Positions 50,439 through 59,651 are shown, counted from the stretch's first letter. The stretch is DNA of 64,000 nt from Brochothrix campestris (GCF_046058945.1 NZ_CP175511.1:1054001-1118000); one strand, 5' to 3'. Notes: a model not told the origin generated them from the letters alone. Translations and numbers: made by a program.

Positions 50439-53400
50439 ACGTACAGACATAAATAAAATTTTGGTGATTGGTTCAGGTCCGATTATTATTGGGCAAGCAG
50501 CTGAATTTGACTATGCAGGCACGCAAGCGTGTCTAGCATTAAAAGAAGAAGGGTACAGCGTCGTTTTAATTAACTCCAATCCAGCAACGATTATGACGGA
50601 TAAGGAAATTGCCGATAAGGTCTACATCGAACCAATTTCACTTGAATTCGTTTCACGGATCATTCGAAAAGAACGTCCAGATGCCATTTTACCTACTTTA
50701 GGTGGTCAAACGGGTTTAAATATGGCGATGAGCTTACATGAGGCTGGTGTGTTAGACGAATGTAACGTTGAAGTGTTAGGGACAAAATTAGATGCGATTC
50801 AAAAAGCAGAGGATCGTGAAGAATTCCGTACGCTAATGAACGACCTCAACGAACCGGTACCAGACAGTGACATTATTCACACAGTGGCTGAAGCGGTTGC
50901 CTTTGCCAACGAGATTGGTTATCCACTTATTGTACGTCCAGCTTATACATTAGGTGGTACGGGTGGTGGGATTTGTGCCAATGAAGCCGAATTGATTGAA
51001 ATTGTTGAAGGGGGTTTGAAATTAAGTCCTGTGACGCAATGTTTGCTAGAACGCTCGATTGCCGGCTATAAAGAAGTCGAGTATGAGGTGATGCGCGATT
51101 CAACCGATGATGCGATTGTTGTCTGTAACATGGAAAACATTGACCCTGTCGGCGTTCATACAGGTGACTCCATCGTTGTGGCACCAAGTCAAACACTCTC
51201 TGATCGCGAATATCAAATGTTACGTGATGCGTCACTTAAAATCATTCGTGCCCTCGGGATCGAAGGTGGCTGTAATGTTCAGTTAGCGTTAGACCCAGAC
51301 AGTTACAACTACTACATCATCGAAGTTAACCCACGGGTATCTCGTTCGTCAGCACTTGCTTCAAAAGCAACCGGTTATCCGATTGCTAAATTAGCAGCGA
51401 AAATTGCTGTTGGTCTAACGCTGAGTGAAATGAAAAACCCTGTGACAGGAACAACTTACGCGGCTTTTGAACCAACACTTGATTATGTTGTTTCCAAGAT
51501 TGCCCGTTTCCCATTTGATAAGTTTGAATCAGCTAACCGTGAGCTTGGTACGCAGATGAAAGCAACCGGTGAAGTGATGGCAATTGGTCGAACGTTTGAA
51601 GAGTCGATGATGAAGGCTGTTCGTTCGATGGAAAACGGCACGACCTATTTACATACGGATGATGCTGAAAAAGCAGATACAGCAACACTTGAACAAAACA
51701 TCCGTGTTGCAAATGATAATCGTCTGTATTATTTAACAGAAGCAATGCGTCGTGGTTATACGATTGAGACCTTACATGAGATGACTAAAATCGATTTGTT
51801 CTTCCTTTATAAGTTCAACAAAATTGTTCAATTCGAACATGAACTAGCAGCCAGCATCGGTGACATTGATACGTTAGAAGCGGCTAAAAACCTCGGATTT
51901 GGTGATGAACAAATTGCTAAAATCTGGGATTGGGAAGAAGTGGCAGTTTACGACTTAAGACGCGCAAATAACCTCATGCCAGTCTTTAAAATGGTTGATA
52001 CCTGTGCTGCTGAGTTTGAATCGCGCACACCGTATTTCTACAGCGCATACGAGTATGAAACAGAATCAGTGAAGTCGGATAAAGAATCTGTGATAGTGTT
52101 AGGATCAGGCCCGATTCGAATCGGACAAGGGGTAGAATTTGACTACGCAACAGTGCATTCAGTGTGGGCGATTCAACAAGCAGGCTATGAAGCGATTATT
52201 ATCAACAGTAACCCTGAAACAGTCTCAACTGACTTCAGTATTTCAGATAAACTCTACTTTGAACCATTAACAGTTGAGGATGTCATGCACATTATCGATT
52301 TAGAGCAACCGAAAGGCGTGGTCGTTCAATTCGGTGGACAAACAGCGATTAACTTAGCAGAAGGATTAGAAGCACGTGGCGTAAACATCATCGGAACATC
52401 GTTAGACAGCATTGACTTGGCTGAAAACCGTGACCGTTTTGAGCAAAAACTAACAAGTTTGAACATTCCGATGCCAGCAGGACGCACTGCAACATCCGTA
52501 ACAGAAGCGATTACGATTGCAACGCAAATCGGCTATCCAGTCTTAGTACGTCCTTCGTATGTCCTTGGGGGTCGTGCGATGGAAATCGTTGAATCACAAG
52601 AAGAACTACATCAGTACATGACAAATGCGGTGAAGGTTAATCCGAAACATCCCGTTTTGGTCGATCGTTACTTAGTCGGTCAAGAGGTTGAAGTAGACGC
52701 GATTTGTGATGGAACAGACGTGCTCATTCCTGGTATTATGGAACACATTGAACGTGCCGGCGTCCATTCAGGTGACTCGATTGCCGTTTATCCACCACAA
52801 CGCTTATCACAAGCACATAAAGATACGATTGTCGATTACACAACACGCCTAGCACATGGGTTAAACATTCGCGGGATGATGAACATTCAATATGTTATCT
52901 CGAAAGACGAAGTGTTTGTGATTGAAGTCAATCCGCGTGCAAGTCGAACAGCACCGTTCCTGAGCAAGATTACCGACATTCCGATGGCAAACGTCGCAAC
53001 GAAGGTTATTTTAGGACAATCACTCCAGAGTCAAGGTTACCAAAATGGTTTAGCGCCTGAGAAACCAAACGTATTTGTGAAATTACCGGTGTTTTCATTC
53101 GCGAAACTTCGTTCAGTAGATACCTCACTCGGACCTGAAATGAAATCAACTGGTGAAGTCATGGGTAAAGATACGACGTTAGAAAAAGCACTTTACAAAG
53201 GTTTTGCAGCATCGGGCTTAAAAATGAAAGAATTCGGGACGGTGTTAGTGACTGTAAACGATCGCGATAAAGAAGAAGCGGCTGCATTAGTGAAACGTTT
53301 CTCGGCGATTGGATACGGCATTGTGGCAACAAAAGGAACGGCCTCGTTCTTACGCGACATGAACATTGCTGTTAAAGAAGTGAATAAAATTGGTGAAGAC

Positions 53401-53607
53401 GGTGAAACGTTAATCGATTGGATCCGCGGTGGCAAAGTACAGGCTGTCATCAATACATTAACACGCGGTAAAGAGCCGCAACGCGATGGGTTTCAAATCC
53501 GCCGTGAATCAGTTGAAAATGGTGTGCCGATCTTCACATCATTCGATACAGCTGATGCGATTTTACAAGTAATGGAATCACGTTCGTTCTCAGTAACTGA
53601 GATGTAA
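50431..53607 (+). CDS. carB: Carbamoyl-phosphate synthase large subunit
   Basis: About 1058 aa, two ATP-grasp halves (KILVIGSGPIIIGQAAEFDYAGTQACLALKEEG and VIVLGSGPIRIGQGVEFDYATVHSVWAIQQAGY), and a C-terminal MGS-like regulatory domain (AAALVKRFSAIGYGIVATKGTASFLR) where UMP and PRPP effectors usually bind. ATG 50431 gives an 8-nt gap from the G-rich site and the expected N-terminus MPKRTDINKI; ATG 50425 is only 2 nt away from it. It overlaps carA by 8 nt. Called pyrAB in Bacillus. Confidence 0.96.
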   Translation: MPKRTDINKILVIGSGPIIIGQAAEFDYAGTQACLALKEEGYSVVLINSNPATIMTDKEIADKVYIEPISLEFVSRIIRKERPDAILPTLGGQTGLNMAMSLHEAGVLDECNVEVLGTKLDAIQKAEDREEFRTLMNDLNEPVPDSDIIHTVAEAVAFANEIGYPLIVRPAYTLGGTGGGICANEAELIEIVEGGLKLSPVTQCLLERSIAGYKEVEYEVMRDSTDDAIVVCNMENIDPVGVHTGDSIVVAPSQTLSDREYQMLRDASLKIIRALGIEGGCNVQLALDPDSYNYYIIEVNPRVSRSSALASKATGYPIAKLAAKIAVGLTLSEMKNPVTGTTYAAFEPTLDYVVSKIARFPFDKFESANRELGTQMKATGEVMAIGRTFEESMMKAVRSMENGTTYLHTDDAEKADTATLEQNIRVANDNRLYYLTEAMRRGYTIETLHEMTKIDLFFLYKFNKIVQFEHELAASIGDIDTLEAAKNLGFGDEQIAKIWDWEEVAVYDLRRANNLMPVFKMVDTCAAEFESRTPYFYSAYEYETESVKSDKESVIVLGSGPIRIGQGVEFDYATVHSVWAIQQAGYEAIIINSNPETVSTDFSISDKLYFEPLTVEDVMHIIDLEQPKGVVVQFGGQTAINLAEGLEARGVNIIGTSLDSIDLAENRDRFEQKLTSLNIPMPAGRTATSVTEAITIATQIGYPVLVRPSYVLGGRAMEIVESQEELHQYMTNAVKVNPKHPVLVDRYLVGQEVEVDAICDGTDVLIPGIMEHIERAGVHSGDSIAVYPPQRLSQAHKDTIVDYTTRLAHGLNIRGMMNIQYVISKDEVFVIEVNPRASRTAPFLSKITDIPMANVATKVILGQSLQSQGYQNGLAPEKPNVFVKLPVFSFAKLRSVDTSLGPEMKSTGEVMGKDTTLEKALYKGFAASGLKMKEFGTVLVTVNDRDKEEAAALVKRFSAIGYGIVATKGTASFLRDMNIAVKEVNKIGEDGETLIDWIRGGKVQAVINTLTRGKEPQRDGFQIRRESVENGVPIFTSFDTADAILQVMESRSFSVTEM

Positions 53608-53637
53608 GCGGATTTGAATCGTTAGTTGCTTCTATCA

Positions 53638-53777
53638 GGTTGATTCCACATTAAGATTTTTCCAGTTGCGTCAACCAGAACTTCGGAAATTTCACTTCCT
53701 CGCTTGCCGATGGGAAATAATCGGCACACTCGGATGTTCCAATTTCTGCAGTTCTAAACGGTTGATTCCACATTAAG
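53638..53777 (+). repeat. Hairpin insertion flanked by 18-bp direct repeats, within the pyr operon
   Basis: GGTTGATTCCACATTAAG occurs at 53638-53655 and again at 53760-53777. Between them lies a 79-nt symmetric imperfect hairpin (53677-53755) with arms AGAACT/AGTTCT, GAAATT/AATTTC and TGCCGAT/ATCGGCA around the loop GGGAAATA. No T run, so not a terminator. The layout suggests a small inserted element with target duplication. Confidence 0.65.
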
Positions 53778-53794
53778 TTTAAAGGGGTGTAAAA

Positions 53795-54559
53795 ATGAGA
53801 ATTGAACAAATGACCGTCATTCAGCAAAAAGAAATCGCCGAGCGCGTTTACGAGCTTATTTTAGCAGGTGAGATGGTAACCGAGATGGAAGCGGGGCAGT
53901 TTATTAATATTAAACCGACACGTTCAGATCTATTGTTACGCCGTCCCATCAGTGTTGCTAAAATCGACAAAGCGCAGCGTCAATGTACAATTATTTATCG
54001 CGTCGATGGTGAAGGAACACAAACGTTTGCTGATGTAAAAGTAGGTGACTTACTCGATGTTATCGGACCGTTAGGTAAAGGTTTTCCGGTCGAAGAAACA
54101 TTGGCTGGGGAAACAGCGATGCTAATTGGTGGCGGGATTGGTGTGCCACCATTGTATGAAGTGGCATGTGAATTAAAAGCCAAAGGTGCTGAAGTGGTGA
54201 CTGTACTCGGGTTCAATTCCGAAGACGCTGTTTTTTACGAAGAAAAATTTGCAGCCCTTGGTGATGTTCATGTAGCAACAGCTGATGGCTCACACGGCAC
54301 AAAAGGATTTGTCACAACAATTATGGATGACATTCCTGAAGCAGATACATATTACTCCTGTGGGCCAACGCCAATGTTGCGTGTTTTAAATGATCGTCTG
54401 TTAACAAAACGGGCTTTTATTTCATTAGAAGAACGCATGGCATGTGGGATTGGGGCTTGTTATGCCTGTGTGTGTCATAAAGCAGACGGTGATCGTAATG
54501 AATCGAAAAAGATTTGCGTCGATGGTCCGGTTTTCAAAACAGGGGAGGTTGAACTATGA
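53795..54559 (+). CDS. pyrK: Dihydroorotate dehydrogenase B, electron transfer subunit
   Basis: FAD and [2Fe-2S] subunit that lets PyrD use NAD+. 254 aa with a ferredoxin-reductase-like FAD domain (FINIKPTRSDLLLRRPISVA), NAD domain (MLIGGGIGVPPLYEVACELKAKG) and the cluster motif MACGIGACYACVC (about residues 214-226). AAAGGGGTG precedes the ATG. Its end overlaps pyrD by 4 nt. Confidence 0.96.
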   Translation: MRIEQMTVIQQKEIAERVYELILAGEMVTEMEAGQFINIKPTRSDLLLRRPISVAKIDKAQRQCTIIYRVDGEGTQTFADVKVGDLLDVIGPLGKGFPVEETLAGETAMLIGGGIGVPPLYEVACELKAKGAEVVTVLGFNSEDAVFYEEKFAALGDVHVATADGSHGTKGFVTTIMDDIPEADTYYSCGPTPMLRVLNDRLLTKRAFISLEERMACGIGACYACVCHKADGDRNESKKICVDGPVFKTGEVEL

Positions 54560-55482
54560 GTCAATTAAGTGTTTCCTTACCCGGTTTAGAGCTGAAAAAT
54601 CCAATTATGCCCGCGTCTGGTTGCTTCGGTTTTGGCCGTGAATACGCTCAGTTTTTTGACCTTAACTTATTAGGATCGATGATGATTAAAGCGACTACAC
54701 CTGAACCGCGTTACGGTAATCCAACACCCCGGATTGCCGAAACACCAAGCGGTATGCTGAATGCGATTGGGTTGCAAAATCCCGGACTGCAAAAGGTGAT
54801 GCAAGCAGAACTGCCTTGGTTAGCAAGCGTGTGTGACACGCCGATTATTGCCAACGTGGCCGGTTCGACTGAAGAAGATTACATTAAAGTGTGTGCTGCG
54901 ATCTCACAGGCACCGAACGTGAAGGCGATTGAATTAAATGTCAGTTGTCCGAATGTGAAACATGGAGGGATTGCTTTTGGGACTGACCCAGAAACTGCTT
55001 ATCGTTTAACGAAAGCAGTGAAAGCTGTCTCTGCTGTACCAATTTATGTGAAGATGAGTCCAAATGTCACTGATATTGTGCCAATTGCACAAGCAATGGC
55101 AGAGGGTGGGGCGGATGGTTTAACGATGATTAATACATTGCTGGGGATGCGATTAGACCTTAAAACACGTCAACCGGTAATTGCAAATCAAACAGGTGGT
55201 TTGAGTGGACCGGCGATTAAGCCAGTTGCCATCCGTATGATTAAACAGGTCAGTGCTGTCGTCGATATTCCGATTATCGGAATGGGCGGTATTCGTACAG
55301 TTGAAGATGTGCTTGAATTCATTATGGCGGGGGCATCAGCTGTCGCAATTGGAACGGAAAACTTTACGAATCCCTTTATTTGTCCACAGTTAATCGAACA
55401 ATTACCAGCTGCTTTAGCGAAATACAATATTGCATCAATTGAACAATTGATTGCCGAAGTGAAGGAGGCACGACATGTCTAA
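54556..55482 (+). CDS. pyrD: Dihydroorotate dehydrogenase B, catalytic subunit
   Basis: Oxidises dihydroorotate to orotate using FMN. 308 aa; class 1B features include the active-site Cys in ELNVSCPNVKHGG (near residue 131), KMSPNVTDI, and the FMN-phosphate region GMGGIRTVEDVLEFIMAGASAVAIGT. The presence of pyrK confirms type 1B. GGGGAGG precedes the ATG, which overlaps the pyrK stop. Confidence 0.97.
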   Translation: MSQLSVSLPGLELKNPIMPASGCFGFGREYAQFFDLNLLGSMMIKATTPEPRYGNPTPRIAETPSGMLNAIGLQNPGLQKVMQAELPWLASVCDTPIIANVAGSTEEDYIKVCAAISQAPNVKAIELNVSCPNVKHGGIAFGTDPETAYRLTKAVKAVSAVPIYVKMSPNVTDIVPIAQAMAEGGADGLTMINTLLGMRLDLKTRQPVIANQTGGLSGPAIKPVAIRMIKQVSAVVDIPIIGMGGIRTVEDVLEFIMAGASAVAIGTENFTNPFICPQLIEQLPAALAKYNIASIEQLIAEVKEARHV

Positions 55483-56176
55483 ACCAATTATCGCGCTCGA
55501 TTTTTCGTCGCGCCAGGATACGCTTGCTTTTTTAGAACAATTTAACCAAGAGAAATTATTCGTGAAAGTCGGTATGGAACTTTTCTATGCCGAAGGTGCA
55601 GGTCTGATTGAAGCGATTAAAGCACAGGGACATGACGTTTTTCTGGACTTGAAATGCCACGATATTCCGAATACAGTGCAACGAGCAATGGCAAACTTAG
55701 CACGTTCAGGTGTCGATATGGTCAATGTTCATGCGGCCGGAGGTCAGCGGATGATGGCAGCAGCCAAAGAAGGTTTAATCCAAGGGTCGGCAGCGGGGCA
55801 TCAGCCACAACTGATTGCGGTAACCCAACTGACATCAACATCTGAAGCAGAAATGCAACGAGATCAATTGCTGCGTGTACCTTTGTTGGAATCAGTTGTA
55901 CATTATGCGAGCTCAACGTTTGCAGCTGGATTAGACGGTGTCGTCTGCTCGGCGCATGAAGCTCGTGCGATTGGTGAAGCAACTAAGAGCAACTTTTTAC
56001 GTGTGACACCGGGGATACGTCCGGCCCATTTTGCCGCTGGTGACCAACGTCGAATTATGACACCACAACAGGCCCGTGCGAACGGTTCAACTCATATTGT
56101 GGTTGGTCGTCCAATTACTACGGCACCCGATCCTCTATCAGCTTATCACCAAATTTTAACGGAATGGAGTGTTTAA
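55475..56176 (+). CDS. pyrF: Orotidine 5'-phosphate decarboxylase
   Basis: Makes UMP. 233 aa TIM barrel with the catalytic DLKCHDIPNTV (Asp-x-Lys-x2-Asp, about residues 56-63), VKVGMELFY, and the C-terminal phosphate site THIVVGRPIT. GAAGGAGG precedes the ATG, which overlaps the pyrD end by 8 nt. Confidence 0.97.
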   Translation: MSKPIIALDFSSRQDTLAFLEQFNQEKLFVKVGMELFYAEGAGLIEAIKAQGHDVFLDLKCHDIPNTVQRAMANLARSGVDMVNVHAAGGQRMMAAAKEGLIQGSAAGHQPQLIAVTQLTSTSEAEMQRDQLLRVPLLESVVHYASSTFAAGLDGVVCSAHEARAIGEATKSNFLRVTPGIRPAHFAAGDQRRIMTPQQARANGSTHIVVGRPITTAPDPLSAYHQILTEWSV

Positions 56177-56178
56177 CG

Positions 56179-56808
56179 ATGACAATTGACAAACAAATTG
56201 CGAAACATTTATTAGATATCGAGGCGGTTTTCTTAAAACCGACAGAACCATTCACGTGGGCATCAGGCATTAAATCACCAATCTATTGTGACAACCGAAT
56301 GACACTTGGTTTTCCAGCGGTTCGTCGTGATATTGCAAAAGGTTTAGCTGCTAAAATTAAGGCAGCTTTCCCTGATGTCGATGTGATTGCAGGCACAGCA
56401 ACTGCGGGGATTCCCCATGCTGCTTTTATTGCTGAAGAATTAGATTTACCAATGATTTATGTCCGTTCTGAACCGAAGAATCACGGCAAAGGGAAACAAA
56501 TCGAAGGTCCCTTAGCTCCCGGTAAAAAAGTCGTGATGATTGAAGATTTAATCTCAACAGCAGGTTCGTGTTTAAAAGCTGCTAGAGCGGTTGAAGAAGC
56601 AGGTTCAGAAGTAGTGGCAATAGCAGCTATCTTCACATACGAACTCGCAGTTGCGGGTCGTAATTTAAGTGCGGCGAACATCCCGCTGCTAACGTTAACT
56701 AACTATTCGACTTTACTTGAAGTTGCTGCGGCAGAAGGTGTTGTTCAAGCAGAAGACTTGGCAACTTTACGTGAGTGGAATAAAGATCCAGAAAAGTGGT
56801 TGAGCTAA
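56179..56808 (+). CDS. pyrE: Orotate phosphoribosyltransferase
   Basis: Joins orotate with PRPP to make OMP. 209 aa; substrate loop FTWASGIKSPIYCDNRMTLGFPAVR, GTATAGIPHAAFIAEELDLPMIYVR and PRPP loop VVMIEDLISTAGS (about residues 117-129). ATG 56179 is chosen over ATG 56164: GGAGTG lies 7 nt before it, and it starts just after the pyrF stop. Last gene of the operon, before a strong terminator. Confidence 0.96.
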   Translation: MTIDKQIAKHLLDIEAVFLKPTEPFTWASGIKSPIYCDNRMTLGFPAVRRDIAKGLAAKIKAAFPDVDVIAGTATAGIPHAAFIAEELDLPMIYVRSEPKNHGKGKQIEGPLAPGKKVVMIEDLISTAGSCLKAARAVEEAGSEVVAIAAIFTYELAVAGRNLSAANIPLLTLTNYSTLLEVAAAEGVVQAEDLATLREWNKDPEKWLS

Positions 56809-56816
56809 AAAATAAA

Positions 56817-56850
56817 ATGGAGCGGTTATCCAAGGGATAGCCGCTTTTTA
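56817..56850 (+). terminator. Terminator of the pyr operon
   Basis: AGCGGTTATCC (56821-56831) pairs with GGATAGCCGCT (56835-56845), then TTTTA. Confidence 0.88.
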
Positions 56851-56872
56851 TTTGTTACTTTTTGTCTATAAT

Positions 56873-56897
56873 ATTAAAGCGCTTTCTATGTTAAAAT
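56873..56897 (+). promoter_or_regulatory. cre-like site overlapping the promoter of the four-paralogue operon
   Basis: ATTAAAGCGCTTTCT (56873-56887) matches the cre consensus except for T instead of the first G. It directly precedes the extended -10 TGT-TAAAAT (56889-56897), a position where CcpA would repress. Confidence 0.5.
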
Positions 56898-56920
56898 AAA
56901 GGGTATGAGAGGGTGGGAAG

Positions 56921-57538
56921 ATGAAACGTAACAGTATAATTGCAGTTGTTTTACTTTTTTTTATTGTAGGGGGCATTTGGCTCTTTTTTAAAGCACCGAC
57001 CGAGAGCACGATTAAGAGTAATGATCTTGTCGGAGCGGATGAATGGAAGGGTGTGACGCATTTAATTGGTGCTGATTATCGTCTCGCCAAAGCAGATGCC
57101 GAAAAAACATTGGTGGTAACCTTACACCATTACAAAAAAGGCAAGCAGGTGGCCAAACCAGTTGCGTTACAGACCGGGCTAAATGAAAAAAAAGGGGATT
57201 TGATGATTTCATTTTTATATGATCAAGCGAACCTTGCGACGACCGCTTACGAACTGAGTTTAGTCAACAATGCAACCATCACCAAATGGCCAACACCAGC
57301 TGTTAAACTGGCTGAAAAAGACCAATTCATCACCGATGGGACGTTAAAAAAGAAAGTAAATATTAGTGAAAAACCAGTGATTGGCTATGCTTATAAACAA
57401 GACGATAATAAACGCGTGTTATCACTCAAAGAAGATGCCGCTTTAATTGGAAAGTACAATCAGGAAAAGGCAACGATTAAAGCGTTAGCGGCTTACGATG
57501 ATTTATACATTTTTACGGCACAATTCAAGTTTAACTAA
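56921..57538 (+). CDS. Membrane-anchored protein of unknown function, paralogue 1 of 4
   Basis: 205 residues. A single N-terminal transmembrane segment (IIAVVLLFFIVGGIWLFF) with no lipobox or clear cleavage site, then about 180 residues outside the cell. It shares with its three neighbours a layout: a Y.L...D..K block (YRLAKADAEKTLVVTLHHYKKGKQV), a central beta-rich part, an IGYAY-like strand, and an end YDDLYIFTAQFKF. I do not recognise the family. AGGGTGGG precedes the ATG. First gene of a four-gene tandem set. Confidence 0.7.
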   Translation: MKRNSIIAVVLLFFIVGGIWLFFKAPTESTIKSNDLVGADEWKGVTHLIGADYRLAKADAEKTLVVTLHHYKKGKQVAKPVALQTGLNEKKGDLMISFLYDQANLATTAYELSLVNNATITKWPTPAVKLAEKDQFITDGTLKKKVNISEKPVIGYAYKQDDNKRVLSLKEDAALIGKYNQEKATIKALAAYDDLYIFTAQFKFN

Positions 57539-57605
57539 CACTAGCGTATAGGGGACTAAGAAACGCACAAACAGACAAACAAACTAACAGATGGGTGAGG
57601 ATGAC

Positions 57606-58211
57606 ATGCGTAACAGAACGAAGTGGATTTTAGGGACACTAATTATCGTGCTAGGTGTGAGTGTGTATTTTAATTATTTCACGCCAACGAAAGAATCATA
57701 CATTGAGGATCAACCATTAACTGAAAAGTTTAAAACGAAGATGGCGTTAGCAACAGGCTATCATTATCAATTGAAGCCCACTGATAAAAAGAAAGCCAAT
57801 CAAGTCGCTGTCAAAATGTCCTATTATGAAGCGGGCAGGTATATCGGAGAAAGCGATGTACAATACTTACCGATTAAAAAGGCCGGTAAATTCACCTTGA
57901 GTGTCGTGACAGATAATCAAATAATCTATCCGATGATGAGTGACGGTAAAACAAAGGTCGAATGGTCCAAAATTACGCATGACCAACCGATTGCGAGTGC
58001 AACGGGCATGACGCTTCTCGCTGAGAAAAAAACACCATTATCGTTCAGTGATTACCAACCGATTGCCTTTTATGGCGAAGCGTTTAAAACAAACCTTACG
58101 GCGACTACAGCTGATAAAGATGCGATTGAACAAGCGACTGCAGCTAATAATAAACAGCTCGCAGCCTTTGACTATCTGTATGTGTTTTCTGTAAAGTTAG
58201 TCGCTAAATAA
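57606..58211 (+). CDS. Membrane-anchored protein of unknown function, paralogue 2 of 4
   Basis: 201 residues starting at ATG 57606, 5 nt after GGTGAGG. N-terminal anchor (WILGTLIIVLGVSVYFNYF), then YHYQLKPTDKKKANQVAVKMSYYEAGRYIGES, IAFYGEAF and the closing FDYLYVFSVKLVAK, parallel to the sister proteins. Function unknown; possibly a surface sensor or a decoy/immunity factor, but nothing here shows it. The intergenic gap to the first paralogue is 67 nt with no hairpin noted. Confidence 0.7.
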   Translation: MRNRTKWILGTLIIVLGVSVYFNYFTPTKESYIEDQPLTEKFKTKMALATGYHYQLKPTDKKKANQVAVKMSYYEAGRYIGESDVQYLPIKKAGKFTLSVVTDNQIIYPMMSDGKTKVEWSKITHDQPIASATGMTLLAEKKTPLSFSDYQPIAFYGEAFKTNLTATTADKDAIEQATAANNKQLAAFDYLYVFSVKLVAK

Positions 58212-58245
58212 CTATACGCTCCGATTTGAACAGGGGGACGAGACA

Positions 58246-58863
58246 ATGACTAAACGACAAATAAGTTTATTAGTGTGTATTTTTCTTGTTGCATGTCTGA
58301 GTGTTAGTGTCATTTTTGTGCAAAAACCGACAACATCGACGCTAACAGCCCAACCTTTGGCAGATGATATGGTTGCTGCAGGTTTAGTCTTGCAACAGCA
58401 TTATCATTTTTCTTTGAGTAAGCAAGCTGAAAAAAAGTCACCTGGTGTTAAACTGACGATGGCACGTTATGAGGATGGGAAATACATCGATACGTACGCT
58501 CCAATTCAAGCGGGTCTGACAAAAAGCGGAGCGTTTGAACTTAGTCTCAAACAGTTGGATGACACGATTGAATTGACATTGAAATCCGGCAGCCTTGCCG
58601 CCCATACAGCTCCAATTAAATGGCAACGACCGCAAGCACAGCTGACAATGAATGAGTCGCTTTTAACGAAAAAAACGGTTTTTTCTACGACGAAACCGAC
58701 TGCTATTGCTTCTTATGCTGAAGCAAGCGCAGAACAACCGGTGACAGCGGAACAACGAGAGGCCATTGCGAGCTTGACTAAAAAAGGCGATCAGCGTCTA
58801 GCCAACTTAAGCGGGTTGCTTGTCGTATCGGCACAATTGATTCAACTGCCAGAACTAAACTAA
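58246..58863 (+). CDS. Membrane-anchored protein of unknown function, paralogue 3 of 4
   Basis: 205 residues. Anchor ISLLVCIFLVACLSVSVIFV contains a cysteine (VACLS) but in a position unlike a clear lipobox. Shared block YHFSLSKQAEKKSPGVKLTMARYEDGKYID, then AIASYAEA and the end LSGLLVVSAQLIQL. AGGGGGACG precedes the ATG. The most diverged of the four. Confidence 0.68.
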   Translation: MTKRQISLLVCIFLVACLSVSVIFVQKPTTSTLTAQPLADDMVAAGLVLQQHYHFSLSKQAEKKSPGVKLTMARYEDGKYIDTYAPIQAGLTKSGAFELSLKQLDDTIELTLKSGSLAAHTAPIKWQRPQAQLTMNESLLTKKTVFSTTKPTAIASYAEASAEQPVTAEQREAIASLTKKGDQRLANLSGLLVVSAQLIQLPELN

Positions 58864-58878
58864 AAGGAGTGTCATAAG

Positions 58879-59490
58879 ATGAGTAAAAAAAGAGGACTGT
58901 TTATCATCATCAGTTTTGCTATCGTGCTCGGAATCTGCCTTGCGTTGTATTTGGGGTTGAGAACCCCACAAACAACGAAAATAAGCAGTGCCGATGAGAC
59001 GAATCAAATTGAGGATTTAGCAGATGAATTGGAAGCGACTGCCTATAATCCATTTAAGTTTCAACTGAGTCCCACAGATAAAAACAAAGCATTCATCTAT
59101 ACAATTACACAGTATAAAAAAGGTGAACTGGTCGAAACAGCTGAGCTGAAACTGGCAAACAATGATGTAAAGGGGTTTGTTAGTTTCTTTATCAATGATG
59201 AAGATGCAGGTAAGGTGAGCATCAAGTCATTAAGCAAAGGAGCAACAAGCAGTACCGCTTACTCTTTTAGTCGTCAGAGTAAGCAAGAGACCATCAAAAA
59301 TGGTTCGGTCTTTATCGGAAGTAGTGATTTAACGAAGGACAACACCATTGGTTTCGTTGGGTTTGGTAAAAATGAAGCCGCTAGTGATAATTCCGTCTCT
59401 TTTAAAAACTATTTACGAGCTGAAAAAGATGCGGACTTTATCAATCAGTTTGACATGGTTTATTTGATGTCCGTCCGATTAGAACAATAA
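58879..59490 (+). CDS. Membrane-anchored protein of unknown function, paralogue 4 of 4
   Basis: 203 residues. Anchor GLFIIISFAIVLGICLALYLGL, shared block FKFQLSPTDKNKAFIYTITQYKKGELVETAELKL, IGFVGFGK and the end FDMVYLMSVRLEQ. AAAAGGAG precedes the ATG, 15 nt after paralogue 3. After it come a decayed copy of the structured repeat and a terminator. Confidence 0.7.
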   Translation: MSKKRGLFIIISFAIVLGICLALYLGLRTPQTTKISSADETNQIEDLADELEATAYNPFKFQLSPTDKNKAFIYTITQYKKGELVETAELKLANNDVKGFVSFFINDEDAGKVSIKSLSKGATSSTAYSFSRQSKQETIKNGSVFIGSSDLTKDNTIGFVGFGKNEAASDNSVSFKNYLRAEKDADFINQFDMVYLMSVRLEQ

Positions 59491-59520
59491 AATGAAAGCT
59501 TCTGGTCGATTAAACGCGAC

Positions 59521-59621
59521 GATAGAACAACCTATCTATTCAGTCATATTATTTCGCAAACAAAGTGACAGTCATAGAGTCGAAAGACACTGAAGTCTGT
59601 TTGGACTTTGTCTACAATCTG
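59521..59621 (-). repeat. Terminator-bracketed structured repeat, copy 3 (decayed, truncated)
   Basis: Read on the minus strand it begins CAGATTGTAGACAAAGTC directly after a terminator hairpin, as in copies 1 and 2, and stays alignable with copy 1 through GACTGAATAGA and GTTGTT, where it ends. The conserved 3' 107 nt and the second hairpin are missing. Confidence 0.6.
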
Positions 59622-59622
59622 G

Positions 59623-59651
59623 AGTGCCATCAATAAGGTGGCGCTTTTTTT
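59623..59651 (+). terminator. Terminator of the four-paralogue operon
   Basis: AGTGCCA (59623-59629) pairs with TGGCGCT (59639-59645, one G-U), then seven T. Confidence 0.7.
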
